Both the position numbers and the translations under genes were made by a program. 8,224 bases of DNA, from contig CAKTXU010000063.1 in the NCBI GenBank assembly GCA_934630995.1, positions 1 through 8,224 of the forward strand. Direction: 5' to 3'. A model generated the notes under the pieces. The model saw only the letters and a list, made by a program, of their open reading frames with translations. It did no database searches and was not told the origin of the DNA. This DNA comes from an uncultured Eubacteriales bacterium (GTDB taxonomy: Bacteria > Bacillota > Clostridia > Oscillospirales > Acutalibacteraceae). Positions 1 through 7,611 of the stretch are shown here, one piece after another (the first letter of the stretch is position 1; the number at the start of each line of letters is the position of its first letter).

Positions 1-747
1 CATAAGAACGTCACCTCCGTCCTATTCGACGTCCACGAGGCCTCCTATCTGGCCGGTTATCTGTCCGTACAGCTCAATGAGAACCACGCCAAGCTGTTCC
101 CCGAGGGCTACAACCTCACGCCCCTGGAGCAGAGCCGCGGCATCGGCTTTGTCGGCGGCACCAACTCCAACGGCATCCTGGTGTATTCCTACGGCTTCAT
201 GCAGGGCATCAACGCCGCCGCCGCGGAATACGGCGTCAAGTATGATTACTACGCCAAATACGACGCGGGCTTCGTCGATTCCGCCCTGGGCAGCACCGTG
301 GCCGGCACCTTCTATGACAACGGCGCCAACATCGTCTTCGCGGATGCCGGCGTCGTGGGCGACGGCATCACCGCCAAGGCCAAGGAAGTCGGCAAAATCG
401 CCATCCAGACCGACGCCAACCTGGACGCCACGCAGCCCGGCAACATCCTGACCAGCGTGCTGAAAATCACCGGCGTGCCGGTCAAGGCCATCACCCAGGA
501 CTACCATGACGGCAAGCTGGACAGCGCGGACCGGCTGCAGAGCTACAACCTGAAATCCGGCGCCACCGGCATCACCGACCTGGCGGAGATCAGCAAATAT
601 GTCCGGGATAACGCGGTTTGGGAGGAAATCAAAACCAAGCTGGAGGACGTCAAAAACAAGATCATCTCCGGCGAGATCGACGTGGTCAACGCCCAAATCG
701 GCGAAGCCTTCGATCCGGCCTCCTGCCCCAACGTCAATGTGAAATAA
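1..747 (+). CDS. BMP-family nucleoside-binding lipoprotein of an ABC importer (5' end missing)
   Basis: This is the extracellular substrate-binding component of a BmpA/Med/PnrA-type ABC importer, a family that typically binds purine or pyrimidine nucleosides. Reading frame 1 is open from the first base to a TAA at 745-747, giving 248 residues. The family usually has about 330-360, so roughly 90-110 N-terminal residues, including the expected lipoprotein signal peptide and lipobox Cys, lie outside the window. Family features seen are the N-terminal-lobe segment EASYLAGYLSV, the strand and turn IGFVGGTNSNGI followed by GFMQGINAA, the glycine-rich stretch VVGDGITAKAKEVG, and the late IQTDANLD segment. 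Internal GTG/ATG codons around 181 are not real starts, because family homology continues upstream to base 1. It heads the transporter genes and is separated from the ATPase by a hairpin, as expected for a binding protein made in excess. The exact ligand cannot be told from the sequence. Confidence 0.93.
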   Translation, partial: HKNVTSVLFDVHEASYLAGYLSVQLNENHAKLFPEGYNLTPLEQSRGIGFVGGTNSNGILVYSYGFMQGINAAAAEYGVKYDYYAKYDAGFVDSALGSTVAGTFYDNGANIVFADAGVVGDGITAKAKEVGKIAIQTDANLDATQPGNILTSVLKITGVPVKAITQDYHDGKLDSADRLQSYNLKSGATGITDLAEISKYVRDNAVWEEIKTKLEDVKNKIISGEIDVVNAQIGEAFDPASCPNVNVK

Positions 748-778
748 GGAAACCCGCAGAATCATCTCCTTGAGAAGG

Positions 779-826
779 AAAGGCAGCCGTCCGCAGGCCC
801 CCGCCAATATGTGGACGGCTGCCTTT
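779..826 (+). terminator. Strong hairpin between binding protein and ATPase: attenuating terminator or mRNA-stabilising stem
   Basis: Bases 779-795 pair with 810-826 to give 17 consecutive pairs: 14 perfect Watson-Crick pairs (AAAGGCAGCCGTCC against GGACGGCTGCCTTT), then one G-U, C-G and A-U. The apical region 796-809 can add a small GGC/GCC stem. The 3' arm ends in only TTT followed by GCTC, so the U-tract is short and full Rho-independent termination is unlikely. The stem sits 31 bases after the binding-protein stop and 30 bases before the ATPase start, with no visible promoter after it. In binding-protein-dependent ABC operons such stems commonly allow partial read-through or protect the upstream mRNA, giving more binding protein than ATPase and permease. 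That role is inferred. Confidence 0.8.
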
Positions 827-843
827 GCTCAAAGCTCAGAGTG

Positions 844-849
844 AAGGAG
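844..849 (+). promoter_or_regulatory. Ribosome binding site that fixes the ATPase start at 857
   Basis: AAGGAG occupies 844-849. Two in-frame ATGs follow, at 851 and 857. The first would leave a spacing of only 1 base, too short for initiation. The second leaves 7 bases, which is optimal, so the protein most likely begins MSIIRT rather than MSMSII. Confidence 0.75.
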
Positions 850-856
850 CATGTCT

Positions 857-2412
<1,556 letters not shown>

Positions 2413-2416
<4 letters not shown>

Positions 2417-3480
2417 AACAATCCCGTCTGAGCATGAAACTGCTCAATTCCCTGCTGCCCGTCCTGCTCGCCTTCGTCATCGGCGGCGCGGTCATCCTGG
2501 CCATCGGGGAAAATCCGCTGGAGGCCTACGGCACCATGCTGGGCAAGTCCCTCTTCACCCTCAAGGGACTGGGCAACACCCTGCACTACGCCTCACCCCT
2601 GATTCTGACCGGGCTTGCCATCGCCATCACCTTCAAGGCGAACATCTTCAACATGGGGGTGGAGGGCCAGCTTCTGCTGGGCGGCTTCTTTTCCGGCATC
2701 GTGGGCGCCTCGCTGAGCACCGGCAACGCCATCGTGGATAAGCTGCTCTGCTTCGCCGTGGGCGCCGTCTGCGGCATGCTGTTCGCGCTGATTCCCGCCC
2801 TGCTCAAGGCCTATTTCCATGTGGACGAGATGGTGGTCACCCTGACCTTCAACTACGCCATGATAAAAATCCTGGAATACCTGTCCTCCGGGCCCTTCCG
2901 GGAGCCGGGCGTGGGCTATGTCAGCACCCCGGCCATCAGCAGCTCCGCCATGTTCAACCGGCTGGGCAGCTCCCGGCTGACGGCGTTCTTCTTCGTGGCC
3001 CTGGCCATCTTCCTGGTGATGTGGTTCGTCATGAAGCGCACCCGTCTGGGCTACGACATCACCGCCATCGGCAAGAATCCGGAGTTTTCCGAGGCCACCG
3101 GCATGCGGGTGCGCCGTAAAATCATTGTCCTGATGCTCATCAGCGGCGCGCTGGCGGGCATCGCGGGCGCGGGCTACATGATGAGCGAGCAATACCGCTA
3201 TACCCTGTCCTTCTCCGGCTCCCCCGGACTGGGCTGGGACGGCATGCTCATCGCCCTGCTGGGCCGCCACTCCCCCATCGGCATTCTGGTGGCCGCCGTC
3301 TTTTACAGCGCGCTGAAAACCGGGGCGGACAACATCAACATGTACACCAGCGTCCCCAAGGAAATCGTGGCCGTTATCCAGAGCCTCATCATCCTCTTCC
3401 TGGCCGTGCAGTTCCTCAACGAGCGCTTCGGCCTGCTGGACAGAATCAAACAGCGCAAGGCGAGAAAGGTGGCGCAGTAA
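2413..3480 (+). CDS. Nucleoside ABC importer permease 1 (BPD_transp_2 family, YufP/NupP-like)
   Basis: This 355-residue inner-membrane permease forms one half of the transport channel; NupP-type permeases are usually about 350 residues. A short basic N-terminus (MKQSRLSMK) leads into a first hydrophobic helix at about 12-32, and eight or nine further hydrophobic segments follow. Two family hallmarks are clear. FKANIFNMGVEGQLLLGG follows the second helix. The cytoplasmic loop GKNPEFSEATGMRVRRK, which probably contacts the ATPase, is followed by the helix LISGALAGIAGAGYM. The conserved GWDGMLIALLGR...PIG segment near the C-terminus also matches this family. The C-terminus is basic (RIKQRKARKVAQ), as expected for a cytoplasmic end. 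It is coupled to the ATPase by an ATGA overlap and abuts permease 2 with no spacer, consistent with equimolar synthesis of the two halves. Confidence 0.95.
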
Positions 3481-4386
3481 ATGAATCTGCTCGGTAACAT
3501 CCTGTACAATTCCGTTTATCTTTCCGCGCCCATCCTTCTCTGCGTGCTCGGCGGCATCTTCGCCTATAAAGCCAATGTGCTGAACATATCCCTGGAGGGC
3601 CTGATGCTGGCGGGGGCGTTCGTCTCCATGCTGGTCACCAGCCTGACGCAGAACATCTGGCTGGGCTGCATCGCGGCCGTGGCCGTGTGCCTGCTGCTGG
3701 GCCTGGTTTTCTCCTTCATGAGCGTGACCTGCAAGGGCAACGTCATCGTCGTGGGCCTGGCCATCAACATGCTGGTCCCCGCCGTCGCCGGCTTTATCCT
3801 CCAGCTCATGAACAGCGCCAACATCGCCCTGACCTGGGTGAATGTCAACGATTTCAAGATAAACATCCCCTTCATCGAGGACATCCCCCTGCTGGGCCGC
3901 ATCCTCAGCGGGCATCCTCCCATCACCTATCTGGCGTTCCTGAGCATCATCGTCATGGCGATCCTGATGTACCGCACCAAATTCGGCGTGTACGTCCGCG
4001 TGGTGGGCGAGAATGAGGACGCCGCCCGCAGCCTGGGGCTGAAGACCAACCGTTATAAGTATATCGCCATTCTCATCGGCGCCTTCTGCTGCGCCCTGGC
4101 GGGCATCGACCTGTCCCTGGAGCGGCTGGCCATCTTCACCAACAACATGACCGCCGGACGCGGCTTCATCGCCATCGCCGCCATCTACTGCGGACGGGGC
4201 GCCCCGGTGGCCAGCGCCATGTACGCCATCTTCTTCGGCGTCGCCCAGTCCCTGGCGGTCAATCTCGGCCCGTTTGCCGGGGCGGCGGCCACCCTGTTCG
4301 ACGTCATCCCCTATGTCATTATGGCGGTCGTCCTGACCCTGGTTTCGGTGGTCAAGCGCCGCAAGATAAAAGTGCGCGGCTTCTGA
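3481..4386 (+). CDS. Nucleoside ABC importer permease 2 (BPD_transp_2 family, YufQ/NupQ-like)
   Basis: This 301-residue inner-membrane permease is the second channel subunit; NupQ-type partners are usually about 300-320 residues. The paired layout of a roughly 350-residue permease followed by a roughly 300-residue one is characteristic of nucleoside BMP systems. The protein is hydrophobic throughout, with the family motif YKANVLNISLEGLMLAGAF near residues 29-47. The ATPase-coupling loop GENEDAARSLGLKTNRYK is followed by a helix containing CALAGIDLS, and later FTNNMTAGRGFIAIAAIYCG matches the conserved GRGFIAIA region. The start follows the preceding TAA immediately. Its Shine-Dalgarno AAAGGTGG lies at 3465-3472 inside the upstream gene, 8 bases from the ATG. 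The C-terminus is basic (KRRKIKVRGF). Nothing looks broken. Confidence 0.95.
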   Translation: MNLLGNILYNSVYLSAPILLCVLGGIFAYKANVLNISLEGLMLAGAFVSMLVTSLTQNIWLGCIAAVAVCLLLGLVFSFMSVTCKGNVIVVGLAINMLVPAVAGFILQLMNSANIALTWVNVNDFKINIPFIEDIPLLGRILSGHPPITYLAFLSIIVMAILMYRTKFGVYVRVVGENEDAARSLGLKTNRYKYIAILIGAFCCALAGIDLSLERLAIFTNNMTAGRGFIAIAAIYCGRGAPVASAMYAIFFGVAQSLAVNLGPFAGAAATLFDVIPYVIMAVVLTLVSVVKRRKIKVRGF

Positions 4387-4421
4387 GGACGCGCCGAACC
4401 GGAAAGGAGCACCGATTCCCT

Positions 4422-4988
4422 ATGAGCAAAAGCGCCTTGATAGTCGTGGACATGGTGCGCGACTTCACCGACCCCGGGGGGCTGGTGTTCTATCCCCAGA
4501 ACCGGGAAATCCTGCCCCGCATCGCAGAGGTGGTCAAGCGGTGCCGGGAGCACGGCATGACCATCGTTTTCATGCAGCACTGCTACCGGGCGGGAAAGCC
4601 GGACAAAAACCTCGTCAATATGCGGCCCAACTGCATCGAGGGCAGCGGCGGGGAGGACATCGACCCGCTGCTCGAGGTAGACCCGGTCCGGGATTATGTC
4701 ATTAAAAAGCGGCGGTACAGCGGCTTCTTCGGCACCGACCTGGATTTGGTGCTGCGGGAAAACCGGGTGGAAAACGTCGTCGTGGTTGGCACCAAGACCA
4801 ACTGCTGCATCCGCGCCACCGTCACCGACGCCTACTATCTCGACTACAACGCCATTGTGCTGTCGGACTGCGTGGCCACCAATTCCGACGTGGTCAACGA
4901 GGTGCATCTCACCGACATCGCCAAATATCTGGGCACCGTGATGACCGCCGGGGAACTGTTTGAAAAAATGGAGCAGGGGCTGGTCTGA
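4422..4988 (+). CDS. Isochorismatase-fold cysteine hydrolase (nicotinamidase/ureidoacrylate-hydrolase type), substrate unknown
   Basis: This is a soluble 188-residue hydrolase of the isochorismatase superfamily, whose members (nicotinamidase, N-carbamoylsarcosine amidase, RutB ureidoacrylate hydrolase) cleave amide or carbamoyl bonds through an Asp-Lys-Cys triad. The triad is visible: D10 in LIVVDMVRDF, K96 in KRRYSGFFGTDLD, and C129 in GTKTNCCIRATVTDAYY, where the Cys preceding IRAT is the nucleophile. The VVGTKTN segment matches the family's conserved cis-peptide loop. C128 directly precedes the nucleophile, giving a vicinal Cys pair. AAGGAG at 4404-4409 is 12 bases upstream of the ATG, rather long but the only good candidate. 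It lies 35 bases after permease 2 and so probably shares its transcript. In a nucleoside operon it might act on the released base or a ring-opened product, but this is inference only. Confidence 0.9.
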   Translation: MSKSALIVVDMVRDFTDPGGLVFYPQNREILPRIAEVVKRCREHGMTIVFMQHCYRAGKPDKNLVNMRPNCIEGSGGEDIDPLLEVDPVRDYVIKKRRYSGFFGTDLDLVLRENRVENVVVVGTKTNCCIRATVTDAYYLDYNAIVLSDCVATNSDVVNEVHLTDIAKYLGTVMTAGELFEKMEQGLV

Positions 4989-5030
4989 GGGCTGCGGCCG
5001 TCCAGCAGTATTCTATGAAAGGCAGGATAG

Positions 5031-5997
5031 ATGATGGCGAAACATTACGACTTTCTGACCAGCGGCTATGTCAGCATGGACCATATGGTCAAGATAAAAT
5101 CCCCGGCCCGCATCGGGTTCACCTCCCTCATCTCCAACAAGACCAACATGGACATCTACCACGGGGGCTGCTCGGTCAACATCGCCTATGCCCTGTGCCG
5201 GCTGGGGCTGACCGCCATGCCGCTGCTGCGGGTGGGGGACGATTACGAGTCCACCGGCTTCAAGGATTTCCTGGAGAAGGAACGTCCCGACCGAGGCGGT
5301 TTCCCGGGTTCCGGGGGAACGCACCTCGGTGTGCTATCTTCTCCAGGACAACATGGGCCAGCACATCACCCTGTTCTATCCCGGGGCCATGGAGGGCACC
5401 CACTTCCAGCCCCTGGACGACAGCCTGTTCGAGGATGCGGACATGGGGGTGCTGACCGTCGGCGCCCGCTGCGACAACGAAGCCTTCTTTGAAAAGTGCA
5501 GGCAGCACGGCGTGCCCCTGGTTTTCGGCATGAAGGGGGACATGGACGCCTTCCCCCCGGATTTTCTCCACGAGCTGCTGCACTACTGCAAAATCATCTT
5601 CACCAATGAGTGCGAGCGGGAATCCATCGAGAAAATCTTCGGCAAGGATATCCTCACCCTCTTCGAGGAGGGGAACGCCGACATCATCGTCACCACCCTG
5701 GGGCGGGACGGCAGCCGCTGCTACACCAAGACCCCGGCGGGGATTCAGGTGGTGGAAACCCCCATCTGCGACTGCGGCCCGGCGGTGGACACCACCGGGT
5801 CGGGGGACGCCTTTATGGCCGGCTTCCTCTACGGCGTCCACCAGGGGCTGTCCTCCGAGACCTGCGCCAGGCTGGGCCCGGTGCTCTCCTCCTTCATCAT
5901 CGAGAGGGAAGGGTGCTGCACCAACGCCCCCACCCTGCCGCAGCTCATGGAGCGGCTGGCCCGCTTCGAAACCACCCTGAAGGAGGAAACCAGATGA
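5031..5997 (+). pseudogene. PfkB-family carbohydrate/nucleoside kinase, interrupted by a frameshift near 5280
   Basis: PfkB kinases phosphorylate sugars or nucleosides with ATP (ribokinase, fructokinase, nucleoside and pseudouridine kinases). The N-terminal part reads from ATG 5031 for about 84 residues (MMAKHYDFL to FLEKE) and carries the first signature, GGCSVNIAYALCRLG...RVGDDYESTGF. The frame then moves by +1 at about 5280-5284. From 5281 the protein continues in the other frame as NVPTEAVSRVPGERTSVCYL for about 237 residues to TGA 5995-5997. That part has the second signature, DTTGSGDAFMAGF, with the catalytic Asp codon at 5806-5808. Joined, the product would have about 320 residues, normal for the family. 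Without repair the first frame ends at TGA 5490-5492. One extra G at 5279-5280, or loss of two A's after GGAA, would explain it. A sequencing error and a real recent mutation cannot be separated here. AAAGG at 5018-5022 is 8 bases before the ATG. Confidence 0.85.
5981..5986 (+). promoter_or_regulatory. Consensus ribosome binding site for the nucleoside phosphorylase
   Basis: A perfect AGGAGG at 5981-5986, inside the last codons of the kinase gene, is 7 bases before ATG 5994. It is the best Shine-Dalgarno match in the window. It shows that the phosphorylase starts at 5994, although its frame stays open further upstream to about 5610. Confidence 0.8.
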
Positions 5998-6743
5998 GTA
6001 CGCTGTATATGGGCGGCAGCCCGGAAGCCGTGTCGAAATATGTGCTGTTCTCCGGCGATCCCTGGCGGGTGGAGGTGCTCAAGCAGTACCTCGACGCCCC
6101 GCGGCAGGTGGCCTTTATGCGGGAATTCAACACCTACACCGGCACCTACAAGGGGCTGCCCGTCACCGTCACCTCCACCGGCATCGGCGCGCCCAGCGCC
6201 GCCATCGCCATGGAGGAGATGTACGAATCCGGCATGGAGGTGGCGGTGCGCATGGGCACGGTCATGGCCCTGCAGGACGACATGCTGGGGCATTTCATCG
6301 TCCCCATCGGCTCCATGCGCCGGGAGGGCACCAGCAAAACCTATGTGGAGGAGAGCTACCCCGCCGTGGCCGACGTGGAGCTGGTCAACACCCTCAACGC
6401 CGTCATCGCGGACCATGGGCGGCGGGTGCTCAACGGCATCAGCTGCACCATGGACGGCTTCTACAGCCAGATGCACGATTCCCGCTTCTCCAAGGAATGG
6501 GGCCGGGACATGGCGGACACCTTTGAGGAGCTGAAACGGCTGCATGTGTCCGGCATCGATATGGAGTCCTCCTGCATGCTGACGCTGGGGCGGCTGATGG
6601 GGGTGCGCACCGCCGTGCTCACGATGACCACGGTGCTGGAAAACCTGAAGGACACCCTCAAGGGCCAGGAGCGCAAGGACGCGGAGGATCTCCTCTGCCG
6701 GGTGGCGCTGGAGGGCGTCTACCGCTTTGCGGCAACCGCATAA
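5994..6743 (+). CDS. Nucleoside phosphorylase-I family protein, uridine-phosphorylase-like
   Basis: This 249-residue protein is predicted to cleave a nucleoside with phosphate to the free base and (deoxy)ribose-1-phosphate in the cytoplasm; E. coli uridine phosphorylase has 253 residues. NP-I features in order are GDPWR (21-25, phosphate-binding Arg), REFNTYTGTYKG (43-54), STGIGAPSAAIAMEEM (61-76), RMGTVMALQ (86-94, phosphate-binding R86 and T89), YPAVAD (122-127), DGFYSQMHDSRF (154-165), and IDMESSCMLTL (188-198, ribose-contacting M190 and E191). The overall order matches uridine phosphorylase closely. However, the Gln-x-Arg motif that recognises uracil in E. coli Udp is not in its usual place after FY; here the residues are S158, Q159 and later R164. 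The base preference is therefore uncertain. Its ATG overlaps the kinase stop (ATGA, 5994-5997), so translation is probably coupled to the kinase's C-terminal frame. Confidence 0.9.
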   Translation: MSTLYMGGSPEAVSKYVLFSGDPWRVEVLKQYLDAPRQVAFMREFNTYTGTYKGLPVTVTSTGIGAPSAAIAMEEMYESGMEVAVRMGTVMALQDDMLGHFIVPIGSMRREGTSKTYVEESYPAVADVELVNTLNAVIADHGRRVLNGISCTMDGFYSQMHDSRFSKEWGRDMADTFEELKRLHVSGIDMESSCMLTLGRLMGVRTAVLTMTTVLENLKDTLKGQERKDAEDLLCRVALEGVYRFAATA

Positions 6744-6759
6744 ACCCGCATTTTCTGTG

Positions 6760-6765
6760 AAAGGA
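6760..6765 (+). promoter_or_regulatory. Ribosome binding site supporting the BtpA-like start at 6777
   Basis: AAAGGA at 6760-6765 is followed by in-frame ATGs at 6765 and 6777. The first overlaps the site itself and cannot use it, while the second is 11 bases away, similar to the spacing at 4422 and 7612. The protein therefore most likely begins MEIREL. Confidence 0.6.
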
Positions 6766-6776
6766 TGGTTTGCCTT

Positions 6777-7571
6777 ATGGAAATCAGAGAGCTGCTCGGC
6801 GTGGGCAAAAAATTCGTCATCGGCATGGTGCATTGTCTGCCCCTGCCGGGGACCATGGGCTACGCCGGAGACTGTGAGAAGATCTACGCCCAGGCCGTGC
6901 AGGACGCGCGGACCTTGGAGGAAAGCGGCGTGGACGCCGTCATCGTCGAGAATATGGGGGACGGCCCCTTCGCCGTCCGGCTGGACCCCGCCCAGGCGGC
7001 GGCCCTGGCCGTGGCCACCGCCAAGGTGCGGGAGGCGGTGAAAATCCCCGTGGGCGTGGACGCCGCCTTCTGCGACTACGCGCTGTCCCTGTCCATCGCC
7101 CACTGCACCGGCTGCCGGTTCGTGCGCATCCCGGTGTTCGTGGACACGGTGGAATTCTACGGCGGCATCATCACCCCCTGCGCCCGGGACTGCATGGCCT
7201 TCCGCAAAAACCTGGGCGCGGAGGACATCATGGTGCTCGCGGACATCCAGGTCAAGCACACCAATATGCTCCTGCCCCACGTCACCATCGAGAAATCCGC
7301 GAAAAACGCCGTGGACTGCGGCGCGGACGCGGTCATCGTCACCGGCTCCGCCATCGGGGAAACCACCCCCATCGAGATGATCGAGCGGGTGAAAAAGGTG
7401 GTCAAAATCCCCGTCGTCGCGGGCAGCGGCGTCAACGCCCGGAACATCGACAGCCAGCTCTCCATCGCGGACGGGGCCATCATCGGCTCCAGCCTCAAGG
7501 AGGGCGGCATACTCAGCAATCCCATCTCCGGCGAGCTGGTACGAGAGGTGCTGGCCGGGCTGCACAAATAA
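6777..7571 (+). CDS. BtpA/SgcQ-family TIM-barrel protein, function unknown
   Basis: This 264-residue soluble protein is of BtpA/SgcQ type, a family of about 260-280 residues named from a cyanobacterial photosystem I biogenesis factor and from the cryptic E. coli sgc sugar operon. The reaction is not established for the family. Hallmarks seen are the opening strand IGMVHCLPLPG (15-25), GVDAVIVENMGDGPF (51-65), ADIQVKH (155-161), GADAVIVTGSAIGETT (182-197), and a C-terminal phosphate-binding-like segment AGSGVNARNI (215-224) followed by QLSIADGAIIGSS. The last segment resembles phosphate sites of ribulose-phosphate-binding barrels, suggesting a phosphorylated small molecule as ligand. The family's usual GVNVLRND-like strand is replaced by GVDAAFCD (93-100), so this is a divergent member. 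It lies 33 bases after the phosphorylase, which makes a role in processing the sugar phosphate attractive but unproven. Confidence 0.88.
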   Translation: MEIRELLGVGKKFVIGMVHCLPLPGTMGYAGDCEKIYAQAVQDARTLEESGVDAVIVENMGDGPFAVRLDPAQAAALAVATAKVREAVKIPVGVDAAFCDYALSLSIAHCTGCRFVRIPVFVDTVEFYGGIITPCARDCMAFRKNLGAEDIMVLADIQVKHTNMLLPHVTIEKSAKNAVDCGADAVIVTGSAIGETTPIEMIERVKKVVKIPVVAGSGVNARNIDSQLSIADGAIIGSSLKEGGILSNPISGELVREVLAGLHK

Positions 7572-7611
7572 TCCCCCCGCCTGAACAACCTGGAAAGGAC
7601 GCGATATACGT

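Noticed and set aside
809..844. Possible 11-codon leader peptide (ATG 809 to TGA 842-844) inside the hairpin region
   Set aside because: No Shine-Dalgarno lies within a usable distance, there is no run of regulatory codons, and the ATG is buried in the stem; probably chance.
748..856. Secondary promoter before the ATPase
   Set aside because: No pair of -35/-10-like boxes with proper spacing was found; TTGAGA at 771 and CAATAT near 805 are about 29 bases apart.
2593..3915. Minus-strand open frame of 440 codons opposite both permeases
   Set aside because: It is rich in His, Gln, Asp and Gly without domains and spans two real genes; it is a base-composition shadow.
5274..5290. Programmed ribosomal frameshift in the kinase
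   Set aside because: There is no slippery heptamer, rare codon or in-frame stop at the junction, and the zero frame runs on for 70 codons. An indel is the simpler explanation.
6728..6740. Small hairpin TGCGG-CAA-CCGCA at the end of the phosphorylase gene
   Set aside because: The stem has only 5 pairs, lies inside the coding region and has no U-tract; too weak to call a terminator.
5610..6743. Longer 377-codon version of the phosphorylase starting at 5610
   Set aside because: The first 128 codons are the kinase gene read out of frame. AGGAGG 7 bases before ATG 5994 and family homology from there mark the real start.
5829..7565. Very long minus-strand open frame (578 codons) opposite the phosphorylase and BtpA-like genes
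   Set aside because: It is rich in His, Gly, Asp and Ala with no recognisable motif. It is a shadow of strong G/C third-position bias on the + strand, where two well-recognised families are encoded.
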